A DNA stretch of 64,000 bases from the NCBI RefSeq assembly GCF_014050145.1, contig NZ_JACFYF010000011.1, forward strand, positions 58,120 to 122,119, given 5' to 3'. A program made the translations under genes and the position numbers. This document shows positions 27,573 through 36,011 of the stretch, in pieces; positions within the stretch are counted from its first letter, which is position 1, and each line of letters starts with the position of its first letter. This DNA is from Vibrio marinisediminis. Its GTDB lineage: Bacteria > Pseudomonadota > Gammaproteobacteria > Enterobacterales > Vibrionaceae. The notes beneath the pieces were generated by a model, which was given only the letters and a program-made list of their open reading frames with translations, searched no databases and was not told the origin of the DNA.

Positions 27573-28082
27573 ATGTCAGACTACAACCAACCTGACGATT
27601 GGGAAGATCAAGGCGAAGAAATTGAGATAGAAGCGATTGGTATTGATGTATCGTCTCAGCCTATCGAACTATATAAAGTATTTAAAATTGCCAATTTAGT
27701 CAGTGGTGGCGGAGAGGCAAAGCATGTTATCTCTGAAGGTTATGTCGCGGTTAATGGTGAATTAGAAACTCGCAAACGTCGGAAAATGTACGATGGTGAT
27801 TTCTTTGAGTTTAACCAAGAATACTATGTTGTAGTGTGTGACGCTCCGGTCTCTGAACCTAAAGAGAAAGAAGTGGCGCCAAGCAAGCCTGAAGCGAAAC
27901 CGCAGACTAAGGCGGCTAAAAAGCCGAGTAAAAAAGAAAAGCCAGCTAAAGCGGATAAACCAGCTAAGTCTTCAAAGAACTCTGCGCCAGCGAAAAGTTC
28001 GAAATCCGTTGAAAAAGGGAAAACTGATAATACGCCAAAACCAAGTAAAACCAATGGTCGTGGCAGCATCGATTTTTTCTAA
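27573..28082 (+). CDS. S4-domain RNA-binding protein with a Lys/Ala/Pro-rich tail
   Basis: A 169-residue protein in three parts. The first 25 residues are acidic (DDWEDQGEEIEIEAIG). Residues about 28-90 form an S4 RNA-binding domain like that of the YbcJ family (LYKVFKIANLVSGGGEAKHV, then SEGYVAVNGE, then RKRRKMYDGD). Residues about 95-165 are a low-complexity Lys/Ala/Pro/Ser tail resembling histone H1 or AlgP-like proteins. The S4 domain suggests binding to structured RNA such as rRNA; the tail would add nonspecific nucleic-acid contact (inference). GAGG precedes the ATG. A weak terminator follows. Confidence 0.9.
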   Translation: MSDYNQPDDWEDQGEEIEIEAIGIDVSSQPIELYKVFKIANLVSGGGEAKHVISEGYVAVNGELETRKRRKMYDGDFFEFNQEYYVVVCDAPVSEPKEKEVAPSKPEAKPQTKAAKKPSKKEKPAKADKPAKSSKNSAPAKSSKSVEKGKTDNTPKPSKTNGRGSIDFF

Positions 28083-28116
28083 TTGTTGATTGCACTAGAC
28101 TAACACGAAAGTAAAC

Positions 28117-28147
28117 GGCATCGCGGCTAAATGCGGTGCCTTTCTCC
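28117..28147 (+). terminator. Probable terminator after the S4 gene
   Basis: GGCATCGC pairs with GCGGTGCC (one wobble) around GGCTAAAT, followed by TTTCTCC, a weak T-tract. Confidence 0.5.
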
Positions 28148-28307
28148 TCCATTTATCCTCGCAGGCTGTGCTGCTTAATAAACTCTTCTATCTCATATTG
28201 CTTACCTTAACGTTTTCCAACCTTCTACGATTGATCTCAATAGCGCGCTTACCAATTCATTAACTAATGTAAAAAACGTAAAGAAGCGATGACTTAACTC
28301 TAAATCT

Positions 28308-28328
28308 AAATGATAATGCATTGCATTA
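28308..28328. promoter_or_regulatory. Fur-type box before the siderophore operon
   Basis: AAATGATAATGCATTGCATT resembles the Fur consensus (GATAATGATAATCATTATC), with its TGATAAT half site clear and the second half degenerate. It lies about 20-40 bases before the vctP start. Iron repression through Fur is the expected control. Confidence 0.6.
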
Positions 28329-28346
28329 GTAATTATGGAGTTGGAT

Positions 28347-29252
28347 ATGAAAGCATCTGTTTTGGGCTTATTAACAGGTTTAGTCGCATTTTCTGTAAAC
28401 GCAGAGATGATTGAAGTTAAACACCAAAAGGGCATCACTAAACTAGAGTCCAACCCTGAGCGTGTAGTGGTGATCGGTGTTGGGGCATTGGATGCGGCGG
28501 TGACTTTAGGCGTTGAACCTGTGGCGATTTCAACCGTTAGTATGTTCCCAGATTATCTTGCTCAATATCGTGATTATAAGTTTGTTTCCGCGGGTAGCTT
28601 ATCCGAGCCAAACTTTGAAACCATTTACACCCAAAAGCCTGATTTGATCATCATTGGTCCTCGTGCCGTCAAGCAATATGACGAGTTGAGCAAAATTGCA
28701 CCGACGATTGTTTTCGCCGCAGATGATAAAAAAGGTTACTGGCAGAGCACGCAACAACAATGGCGAAACTTGGGTAAAGTGTTTGACAAGACAGAGTTTG
28801 TTGAGGAAAAAATCGCCGCATTGGATAAAGATTTTAAGGCGATCCGTGCCTACAACCAAAGCCAAAATGTAGATGCTCTAACTGTGATGAGCTCAGGCGG
28901 CAACATTACCGCATTTGGTGCTGACTCACGCTTCTCTGCGATTTACCAAGATTTTGGATTTAAGCCTACGGTACAAAACATTCAGGCGAAAAGGCATGGG
29001 GATTTGGTGTCGTATGAGTTTATTCGAGAAATCGACCCATCAACATTGCTTATTGTTGATAAAGATAGCTTAGTCAACAAAGGTGAAAGCACGGTGAAAC
29101 GTGATTTTGAAAATGATTTAGTTAAAGCCACCAAAGCATATCAAAACAAGCAAATGGCTTATCTAGATATCAATGCCTGGTACTTGGCAATCTCAGGTAT
29201 TCAAGCGACTGAAAAAATGATCAACGATGTTAAGTCATCGATTAGAAAATAA
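28347..29252 (+). CDS. vctP: Catechol-siderophore ABC transporter, periplasmic binding protein (VctP-like)
   Basis: Binds a ferric siderophore in the periplasm. The 301 residues start with a Sec signal peptide (MKASVLGLLTGLVAFSVNA) and continue as a cluster III (helical-backbone) binding protein, with NPERVVVIGVGALDAAVTLG, then a PDLIIIGPRAV strand and a late YLDINAWYLAISGI. The whole gene set and order match the vctPDGC system for vibriobactin/enterobactin-type catechols, but close relatives bind other siderophores, so the symbol is tentative. The ATG at 28347 is preferred over 28335 because GGAG lies 6 bases upstream. A Fur-type box precedes and a strong terminator follows. Confidence 0.88.
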   Translation: MKASVLGLLTGLVAFSVNAEMIEVKHQKGITKLESNPERVVVIGVGALDAAVTLGVEPVAISTVSMFPDYLAQYRDYKFVSAGSLSEPNFETIYTQKPDLIIIGPRAVKQYDELSKIAPTIVFAADDKKGYWQSTQQQWRNLGKVFDKTEFVEEKIAALDKDFKAIRAYNQSQNVDALTVMSSGGNITAFGADSRFSAIYQDFGFKPTVQNIQAKRHGDLVSYEFIREIDPSTLLIVDKDSLVNKGESTVKRDFENDLVKATKAYQNKQMAYLDINAWYLAISGIQATEKMINDVKSSIRK

Positions 29253-29269
29253 AAATAATTATATTGTTT

Positions 29270-29301
29270 GCCCAAACAATGAATTTTGTTTGGGCTTTTT
29301 T
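29270..29301 (+). terminator. Strong intraoperonic terminator between vctP and vctD
   Basis: GCCCAAACAA pairs perfectly with TTGTTTGGGC around TGAATT and is followed by six T. It lies inside the operon, 17 bases before the permease start, and should reduce downstream transcription. Confidence 0.9.
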
Positions 29302-29317
29302 GCGTTAGAGGCATGCT

Positions 29318-30253
29318 GTGAAGAAGTTACTTCCGATACTGATTTTACTCAGTATTGGTTCATTATTTGTTGGGGTTAGTAAGCTAAGTCCGTTGACTTT
29401 GCTTGCGGGAGATGCTGCGAGCTGGCATTTGTTGTTCACTAGTCGTATTCCGAGGCTAGTCGCGGTATTACTTTCGGGTGCAGGGTTAAGTATTGCGGGC
29501 TTAATCATGCAGCAAATCAGTCAAAACCGCTTTGCCGCACCTTCTACATCGGGCACGATTGAGTGTGCAATGCTGGGTTATATATTGAGCCTTGTCTTCT
29601 TTGGCACACAGCAAATCTGGTTAATCTTTTTAGTATCCGTTCTAGGTACGTTGTTATTTGTGCAGTTTATTAATCGTGTTCAGTTTAAGAACGCTATTTT
29701 TGTACCGTTAATTGGCATCATTTTCGGCAATGTGGTCGATTCACTCGCGACGTTTATTGCCTATAAGTATGATGCGCTACAAAACCTCTCAGGATGGACG
29801 GTAGCGAACTTTGCAAACTTACTGCAAGGTGACTATGAACTGCTCTATATCGCCATTCCTATTGCGATTTTTAGCTACTTATACGCGACGCGAATCTCTG
29901 CGGTCGGGCTAGGTAGAGACTTTGCAATCAATCTGGGTTTGAACTACCAACACGTACTGGTAGTTGGGGTGATGCTAGTTTCAATTATGGCCGCCAGTGT
30001 GGTGATGATTGTTGGTCAACTTCCATTTCTTGGGTTGATAGTTCCTAACCTTGTCAGTCAGTTTTATGGTGACAATTTACGCCGAAATATCCCACTTACC
30101 GCCATATTGGGTGCCTTGGTTGTGTTGTGCTGTGACCTTGTTGGGCGTGTGATCATATTCCCATATGAGATCCCAATTTCAATGATTATCAGTATGTTAG
30201 GTGGCAGTGTGTTCGTGTTCTTCATCCTGCGAGGTCAAAAACATGCAGGATAG
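29318..30253 (+). CDS. vctD: Ferric-siderophore ABC permease (VctD-like)
   Basis: Inner-membrane permease of the FecCD/BtuC family, 311 residues, about nine to ten transmembrane helices. Visible marks are SRIPRLVAVLLSGAGLSIAG near residues 35-55, the loop that contacts the binding protein and ATPase, and the region GQLPFLGLIVPNLVSQFYG. The start is GTG, with TTAGAGGC upstream at a good distance. Its 3' end overlaps the next permease gene by 11 bases. Together with VctG it forms a heterodimer channel for ferric catechol siderophores. Confidence 0.9.
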   Translation: MKKLLPILILLSIGSLFVGVSKLSPLTLLAGDAASWHLLFTSRIPRLVAVLLSGAGLSIAGLIMQQISQNRFAAPSTSGTIECAMLGYILSLVFFGTQQIWLIFLVSVLGTLLFVQFINRVQFKNAIFVPLIGIIFGNVVDSLATFIAYKYDALQNLSGWTVANFANLLQGDYELLYIAIPIAIFSYLYATRISAVGLGRDFAINLGLNYQHVLVVGVMLVSIMAASVVMIVGQLPFLGLIVPNLVSQFYGDNLRRNIPLTAILGALVVLCCDLVGRVIIFPYEIPISMIISMLGGSVFVFFILRGQKHAG

Positions 30254-31193
30254 AAGTAAACTTGCGGCTCTCTTGGTCATCGCTTTGTTATTTGCCGGAT
30301 TGTTTATCGGTATTGGTTTAAACGCCGATAATTATCAATACTTCTTGTCCCGCAGAGTGCCAAAAGTGCTAGCAATGATATTGGCTGGCGTCGCGATTGG
30401 TCAATCGGCTTTGGTGTTCCAAACCATTACCAATAATCGTATTTTGACACCAAGTATCATGGGTTTCGATGCCTTGTATATGTTTACCCAGACGTTAGTG
30501 GTTGTGTTGTTCGGTAGCATGAGCAGTTACGTGCTTAATGACTATTTGAATTTTTCAGTCTCAGTCGCCGTCATGCTGGCGTTTTCGATGTTGCTGTTCA
30601 GCTTTTACTTTAAGAGTAGTAAGCAAAACTTAATGGTGTTGTTGCTACTTGGGGTCATATTAGGTCAGTTATTTGGCAGTATTTCATCCTTTCTAACCAT
30701 GCTGATGGATCCGAATGATTTCGCAGCGCTACAAGAAAGCATGTTTGCCAGCTTTAACAATATAAAAGTCGAACTCGTCTACGTATGTGCTCCCTTGTTG
30801 CTTGTTATCAGTGCGCTTTTGTTTAGATTAAATCGTGTTTTGGATGTTTTCTGGCTTGATAAAGACAACGCAACAAGTCTTGGCATTGATGTGAAAAAGG
30901 TCACCATGCAAGTGTTGGTGCTATCGGCTTGTCTGGTAGCGATTTCAACCGCATTAGTTGGCCCGATAATGTTTTTTGGTCTGTTGGTTACCAACCTTAC
31001 CCGCGAAATGCTGCGTAGCTACCAGCATAGAGTTCTGTTACTGGGTGTTTCATTGCTGTCGGTAAGCTCGTTGCTTGCTGGGCAGTGGGTAGTAGAAAAT
31101 CTGTTTGGCTTCTCGACGACGTTAAGTGTCGTTATCAATTTTATTGGCGGCATTTACTTCTTATCAATGCTGCTGAGAAATAAAATCGTTTAG
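30243..31193 (+). CDS. vctG: Ferric-siderophore ABC permease (VctG-like)
   Basis: Second FecCD-family permease, 316 residues with about nine hydrophobic segments. It shows RRVPKVLAMILAGVAIGQSA, the counterpart of the SRIPRLVAVL motif in VctD, and GPIMFFGLLVTNLTREML, the matching conserved loop. The ATG at 30243, which overlaps the vctD stop by 11 bases, is chosen because GAGG lies upstream and the start matches other members; an in-frame start 14 codons earlier would lie deep in vctD. vctC follows after 7 bases. Confidence 0.9.
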   Translation: MQDRSKLAALLVIALLFAGLFIGIGLNADNYQYFLSRRVPKVLAMILAGVAIGQSALVFQTITNNRILTPSIMGFDALYMFTQTLVVVLFGSMSSYVLNDYLNFSVSVAVMLAFSMLLFSFYFKSSKQNLMVLLLLGVILGQLFGSISSFLTMLMDPNDFAALQESMFASFNNIKVELVYVCAPLLLVISALLFRLNRVLDVFWLDKDNATSLGIDVKKVTMQVLVLSACLVAISTALVGPIMFFGLLVTNLTREMLRSYQHRVLLLGVSLLSVSSLLAGQWVVENLFGFSTTLSVVINFIGGIYFLSMLLRNKIV

Positions 31194-31200
31194 GATCATT

Positions 31201-31956
31201 ATGATTAAGTTAGAAAACCTAACCAAATATTTTGGCCAGTCTGCAGTCGTCAAAAAGGCGAGTGCCGAGTTTGAAAAAGGCAAAGTGACATCGATTATTG
31301 GTCCTAATGGTGCGGGGAAAAGTACCTTATTGTCGATGGCGAGCCGCTTAGTCGGTAAAGACGAAGGGCAAGTCTTTATCGACTGTAAAGAGATTGCTGA
31401 GTGGGATAGTAAAGAGTTGGCGAAACGCCTTGCGGTACTGCGCCAAGCAAACTCAATCACCATGCGCTTTACGGTGCGTGAAATGATTTCTTTTGGTCGC
31501 TTTCCCTACAGCCAAGGTAAACTAACAGAACAAGACCAAATTATTATAAATCAGGCGATTGAGTATCTTGATCTCGTGGCAATTCAGCATAAGTATCTCG
31601 ATGAGCTCAGTGGTGGTCAACGTCAATTGGCGTTTATTGCCATGGTTATTGCGCAAGACACCGATTATGTCTTTTTGGATGAGCCATTGAATAATCTCGA
31701 TATCAAGCACTCTTTGCAAATCATGCGCAATGTGGGGCGACTAGCGCGAGAAATGAACAAAGCAGTGGTCGTGGTCATTCATGACATCAATTTTGCGGCG
31801 TGCTATTCCGATAAGATCATCGCACTAAAAAAAGGTCAGATCGTGGTTCAAGGGGATGTGGAGTCTGTAATTCAAGCTGATGTTTTAGAAAGTATTTATG
31901 AAACGCCATTTAATATCATAGAAAGAGATGGCAAACGTATGTGTACCTATTACTAA
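31201..31956 (+). CDS. vctC: Ferric-siderophore ABC transporter ATPase (VctC-like)
   Basis: The 251-residue ATPase subunit of the FepC type that powers ferric-siderophore import. Walker A is GPNGAGKST near residue 33, the signature is LSGGQRQL near 136, Walker B is DYVFLDEP near 156, and the switch His is in VVVVIHDIN near 188. TAGGATC lies just before the ATG. It is the last gene of the vct operon; only a loose hairpin-like sequence follows at about 31.97-32.01 kb. Confidence 0.93.
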   Translation: MIKLENLTKYFGQSAVVKKASAEFEKGKVTSIIGPNGAGKSTLLSMASRLVGKDEGQVFIDCKEIAEWDSKELAKRLAVLRQANSITMRFTVREMISFGRFPYSQGKLTEQDQIIINQAIEYLDLVAIQHKYLDELSGGQRQLAFIAMVIAQDTDYVFLDEPLNNLDIKHSLQIMRNVGRLAREMNKAVVVVIHDINFAACYSDKIIALKKGQIVVQGDVESVIQADVLESIYETPFNIIERDGKRMCTYY

Positions 31957-32098
31957 GGGTCTACAAGCTTCCCTGTCACTATGCGTTTCCTATTCGCAGA
32001 AACAGAGAAGCTTTGTTCGAAAATTGTCATAGACACTGAATTTTTCTGGATTCTACCGAACTTATTAATATTGGTCGTTGTTCCAATTACGCCTTGTG

Positions 32099-32485
32099 TC
32101 ACTTCGTCAGGTCTTCGATAATTGGGCATTTACTGTCCGAGTTGCCTGGGCATGCGCTAACCCATTGTTGAAGTTGGCGCTCGATCTCACGCAATTGCTT
32201 TATTTTCACTTCAACTTCTTTCAGTTTTTCTTCTGCTCTAGCCTTAACTTCACTGCTTTTTCTCGCCGGATTTTGTGCGAGTTGAACAAATTCTTTGCAT
32301 TCCGCAAGTGAAAACCCTGCATTTTTTGCTCGAGAGATAAGGTTCAATTCCTGCAAATGCTGGCTTGTGTATTCGCGGTAACCAGAATCGCTGCGATGAG
32401 GAGGGGTGATAATGCCCTTATCTTCGTACAGTCGGATAGATTTGCTTGATAAGCCAGTTAATGTTGCAACTTCACCAATATTCAT
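32099..32485 (-). CDS. cueR: Copper-responsive MerR-family regulator (CueR-like)
   Basis: Activates copper-efflux genes when Cu(I) binds. The 128 residues have the MerR DNA-binding domain (MNIGEVATLTGLSSKSIRLY), a dimerisation helix and a C-terminal metal loop ACPGNSDSKCPII with two Cys spaced as in CueR. A Ser rather than Cys at the N-terminal end of the dimerisation helix (RKSSEV) fits +1 ion sensing rather than mercury or zinc. The usual target genes, a CopA-type ATPase or multicopper oxidase, are not next to it in this window, so it may act on a distant promoter. Confidence 0.88.
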   Translation of the reverse strand: MNIGEVATLTGLSSKSIRLYEDKGIITPPHRSDSGYREYTSQHLQELNLISRAKNAGFSLAECKEFVQLAQNPARKSSEVKARAEEKLKEVEVKIKQLREIERQLQQWVSACPGNSDSKCPIIEDLTK

Positions 32486-32941
32486 GTTTGAGCCTCTTAG
32501 TCGTGCTATCGCTAGTTTAACGCGTCTAGGGGCATTTACCTATTTTTGCCCCTGTTACTCAGTGAAATCATTAAAATATTTTGGAATGGAATGAAATTTA
32601 GGCAGTGAGTGGTCATTTGGGAACAGATTTAAATGTGTGATCTGGTCGACAAGAATGACTGTGAATTTATTCTATGCATTGTTGTACGTGCTCTGGGCTG
32701 AAGTGGGGTAGAATAGGCTGTAGGCAAATTTATATAGTTCATTATCTTGATAGACCTACCATTTTGATTAATTTCCCACTGCGAAAAAAATCGAATATTG
32801 CTCTAGATCAACAAACAAACGTTTCTCTTGGTCTAAAAATTAAAACAAAGTTGAAAGATTCAAAAAAAATTTGAATAATTAAACTTAATACACAATGGAG
32901 CGAAAGCTTCGATAATAAGTATGAAACAGGATACGTACCAC
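32486..32941. other. Divergent intergenic region between cueR and ackA
   Basis: About 455 bases, AT-rich near the ackA end. Besides the inverted repeat at 32528-32553, I see no recognisable gene or RNA. Confidence 0.4.
32528..32553. repeat. Inverted repeat upstream of cueR
   Basis: AGGGGCA and TGCCCCT separated by 12 bases, about 45-70 bases upstream of the cueR start. It could be a MerR-type operator/promoter site, but it lacks a clear -35/-10 pair. Confidence 0.4.
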
Positions 32942-34135
32942 ATGTCTAATTCGTTTGTATTGGTGATTAACTCAGGTAGTTCTTCATTAAAATTTGCAGT
33001 AATCGATTCGCTAACTGGCGACGCGATTGTTAGCGGTTTAGGTGAGTGCTTTGGATTACCGGAAGCCGTCATTAGCTGGAAGTTCAATGGTGAGAAAACC
33101 GAAGAGGCGATCTCTGCTCCCGACAATCATCACCAACATGCGATTAACCGCATTGTGGACTTAATTGAATCTCTAGGGTTCACTTCTGATTTGGTTGCTG
33201 TCGGTCACCGTATTGTTCACGGCGGTGAGAAGTTTACTTCTACTGTTCGTATCGACGATAAAGTATTAGCTGAAATCGAAAGCCTTTCTGATCTAGCTCC
33301 GCTCCACAACCCAGCTGGTGCGATTGGCATTCAAGCAGCTATGGTCGCTTTCCCAAGCTTGCCACAGTTCGCTGTATTCGATACTGCGTTCCACCAAACA
33401 ATGCCTCAAAAAGCATTCACAGGTGCGATCTCTAACGAGCTATACACGCAATACGGTATTCGTCGCTACGGTTTCCACGGCACTAGCCACTACTTCGTAA
33501 GCCGTGAAGCTGCAAAAATGCTTAACAAGCCAGTTGAAGAGTGTAGTTTCATTTCTGTTCACCTAGGTAACGGTGCATCAGTTTGTGCTATCGAAAATGG
33601 TGAATCTGTTGATACTTCAATGGGCTTTACTCCACTTTCAGGTCTAATGATGGGCACACGTTGTGGTGACCTTGACCCAGGTATCATTGAGTTCCTATTG
33701 AAGAAAGGCTGGAGCCAAGAGCAAGTATTTGAAGCACTAAACAAGAAGTCTGGTTTCCTAGGTGTATCCGGTCTAACTTCTGACGCTCGTGGTGTTCTTG
33801 AAGCGATGGAAACGGGTCACGAAGGCGCTAAGCTGGCGTTCGAAGTGTTCACTTACCGTGTCGCTAAATACATTGGTTCTTACCTAATTCCATTAAGCAG
33901 CCTTGACGCTGTGATCTTTACTGGTGGTATTGGTGAGAATGCATTACCGATTCGTCGTGAAATTCTGAAAAACCTAAAACTTCTAGGTTTTGTAGAAGAT
34001 GAAAAGGGCAACGAAGACGCACGCTTTGGTAACGCTGGTGTAATTGCAAAATCTGACATGTTAGGTGCAGTGGCTGTAGTTATTCCAACCAACGAAGAGT
34101 TCGTAATCGCTCAGCAGTCAGTAGAACTGCTATAA
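32942..34135 (+). CDS. ackA: Acetate kinase (second chromosomal copy type)
   Basis: Converts acetyl phosphate and ADP to acetate and ATP, in the cytosol. The 397 residues carry the ASKHA phosphate loops: VINSGSSSLKFAV at the start, then GFHGTSHYFVS and HLGNGASVCAI. The catalytic region GHRIVHGGEKFT and FTGGIGENA near the end are also clear. The ATG at 32942 is preferred because AGGA lies 10 bases upstream and the MSNSFVLVINS start is normal; the ATG at 32921 would add 7 residues. Codon choice is strongly biased, as for a highly expressed gene. No pta gene is adjacent. A terminator follows. Confidence 0.96.
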   Translation: MSNSFVLVINSGSSSLKFAVIDSLTGDAIVSGLGECFGLPEAVISWKFNGEKTEEAISAPDNHHQHAINRIVDLIESLGFTSDLVAVGHRIVHGGEKFTSTVRIDDKVLAEIESLSDLAPLHNPAGAIGIQAAMVAFPSLPQFAVFDTAFHQTMPQKAFTGAISNELYTQYGIRRYGFHGTSHYFVSREAAKMLNKPVEECSFISVHLGNGASVCAIENGESVDTSMGFTPLSGLMMGTRCGDLDPGIIEFLLKKGWSQEQVFEALNKKSGFLGVSGLTSDARGVLEAMETGHEGAKLAFEVFTYRVAKYIGSYLIPLSSLDAVIFTGGIGENALPIRREILKNLKLLGFVEDEKGNEDARFGNAGVIAKSDMLGAVAVVIPTNEEFVIAQQSVELL

Positions 34136-34164
34136 AAATCTACTCATTTTTGGGAAATAAGTCG

Positions 34165-34197
34165 AAGCCCCTTCCATTTGGAAGGGGCTTTTCTTTT
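34165..34197 (+). terminator. Intrinsic terminator after ackA
   Basis: AAGCCCCTTCC pairs perfectly with GGAAGGGGCTT around ATTT, followed by TTCTTTT. Confidence 0.92.
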
Positions 34198-34285
34198 GTA
34201 ACAAGCAAAGTTATTACCAACTCGTAGAACATGGTGTTATGAGACGCTTGAGAGCGTTTAAGAGTATGTTGACCTAGTTACTGGT

Positions 34286-35395
34286 CTAGTGAATGTGCAT
34301 CTGAGCAAAATCAGACATAAAAAAGCGATCTTTGCCTTCCGATTTGGCGGCATAAAGTGCTTTATCAGCATGTTGGATAAGTTCTATATAGCCGATGTTG
34401 TCATTGGCAAGGGTAAATGCACCACCAATACTTACTGTAAGAGGGTGTTCTGGTAAACCATTTGGTTCATGTGCAGTGAGCTTTTTGACATTATCGAGAA
34501 TCAATTGTGCATTGTAACTAAGCTTGTCACGAGAGATGCCGACAAATGAGAATATAAACTCTTCACCACCATAACGAGCGAGGATGAAATGATCTTCTTT
34601 GATAAGATTCGTTAAAAGTTCAGCAACTGCCTTTAAGCAATTATCGCCTTCTAAGTGACCTAGTTTGTCATTTATTGATTTAAAATTATCAAGATCAATC
34701 ATTAATATGGACAATGACTTGTTCTCTTGCGCAGCAAAATCCCATGCTTCGGTCATATACCTTTCAAGCGATCTTCTATTAAATACTTGTGTTAATGGAT
34801 CAATAAAGACAAGTTCCTCGAGACGAGCCGTTAAATACTCTAGTTCTCTATTTTTAAGTTCCAACTCATTATTTGCCAAGATTAATTGATCTTGATATTT
34901 CGCTCGAACTATATTTTGAGAAATAATAAACCCTAACATTTTTAGAGTGTTAATTTGTGATGGCTGTAAAGGAGAGCCAGACAGTAGGTTATCACATGCA
35001 ATCCACCCTATTGGGTCCGCGCCATCCCAAAGAGTCACGTAACCGTTCCAACCAATGCCAACATTGCTAAAGTTGTGCAGTAATGCGGTCTTTTTCTGAA
35101 AGCCAATATAAGTTCGATTACTGATCATCTCCGACGCAAAGGCGTGCTCGGTAATTGTCGACCTAAAGTAACTTTCATTGACAACATGGCCTTCGGTGTC
35201 AGTGCCATAGGTTCCTTGCACTGAATTTTCCCCGGTGATTAGGAATATAGCCATTCTATCGATGTTTAGTTTTACTATTGATTGCTCAACAGCCGTTTTA
35301 TACATTTCATCATTGGACTTCGCTCGTCCTAATAGGTAAGCGATGTCATGCAAAACATCTATTTGTTTATTGTAATGAGTTTTTATTGTACTCAT
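34286..35395 (-). CDS. GAF-like plus GGDEF diguanylate cyclase
   Basis: A soluble 369-residue protein predicted to make c-di-GMP. Residues about 15-170 look like a GAF sensor domain; about 175-200 is a coiled coil (LILANNELELKNRELEYL). The GGDEF domain starts FIDPLTQVFNRRSLERY and has an intact active site RYGGEEF near residue 274. The position where the RxxD inhibitory site should be reads differently, so product inhibition may be lost. Ribosome site weak. It points away from the ectoine genes on the other side of a 0.6 kb region. Confidence 0.9.
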   Translation of the reverse strand: MSTIKTHYNKQIDVLHDIAYLLGRAKSNDEMYKTAVEQSIVKLNIDRMAIFLITGENSVQGTYGTDTEGHVVNESYFRSTITEHAFASEMISNRTYIGFQKKTALLHNFSNVGIGWNGYVTLWDGADPIGWIACDNLLSGSPLQPSQINTLKMLGFIISQNIVRAKYQDQLILANNELELKNRELEYLTARLEELVFIDPLTQVFNRRSLERYMTEAWDFAAQENKSLSILMIDLDNFKSINDKLGHLEGDNCLKAVAELLTNLIKEDHFILARYGGEEFIFSFVGISRDKLSYNAQLILDNVKKLTAHEPNGLPEHPLTVSIGGAFTLANDNIGYIELIQHADKALYAAKSEGKDRFFMSDFAQMHIH

Positions 35396-35866
35396 GAAAA
35401 TTGACCTAACTGGTTCTTATTTTATTAATTAATTTATATTTTATAAATAAACAGCAAGCTATGTATCTATTTTCATAGCAGGTATAGATTAAATTAATTT
35501 CAGGATTTCGTGATATCAATTCAAAAAAATTGAAGTTGAAATGTGCTCTACGTCACTTAATTTCAACGCGTGGAAAGTTTGGAGTTTTATACAGAACCAT
35601 CGCTTACCTTTTGGTGAAGTTTGCGCGTTCCCACAAAGCAATTGAATCAACATGATTGTATCGAGAAATAGCAGAAAGAAGTGGCTTAACTAACGAATAG
35701 CTCTTTGATCGATAGTGATCAATACGGCTTGAACTGGACATTTTTACGGCTTGATAGGTTATTACATCATTTGTGCGTGTTGTCTCATACTCTGTGGCGA
35801 AGCCATCAAAGTGGTGTTCAATGACGAATACTGACAACGTGTTTGGATGATTTAGACTTAATTTAC

Positions 35867-35880
35867 GTTAGAGTTCTAAC
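35867..35880. promoter_or_regulatory. Palindrome, candidate ect operator 1
   Basis: GTTAGA-GT-TCTAAC, perfect arms. The 12-base core reappears in the opposite orientation at 35986-35997. In Vibrio the MarR-type regulator CosR represses ectABC; these may be its sites, though I did not compare them with a published motif. Confidence 0.5.
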
Positions 35881-35985
35881 TAAAATTACTTGTGTTATTG
35901 CGAGTTGGATCACATTAATAGGGATGGTTGAATCTATTCGTTGATTTTCAGTAACGATAAATGCTCATAATAAATGGAATTTTGA

Positions 35986-35997
35986 TTAGAACTCTAA
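35986..35997. promoter_or_regulatory. Palindrome, candidate ect operator 2
   Basis: TTAGAACTCTAA is the reverse complement of the core of the first palindrome. It abuts the ectA ribosome site, downstream of the likely -10 box, where a bound repressor would block elongation or initiation. Confidence 0.5.
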
Positions 35998-36011
35998 GGA
36001 AAGTTTCTAAC

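Larger units (their letters stand above)
35396..36011. other. Long regulatory region before ectA
   Basis: About 610 bases. It includes two matching palindromes listed separately, a possible promoter (CATAAT at 35966-35971), and a minus-strand frame of 77 codons at 35604-35837 that has only a TTG start and no ribosome site, so I do not call it a gene. Confidence 0.5.

Noticed and set aside
35604-35837. 77-codon minus-strand frame in the ectA upstream region
   Set aside because: Only a TTG start, no ribosome site and no recognisable domain; it lies in a region that holds regulatory sites.
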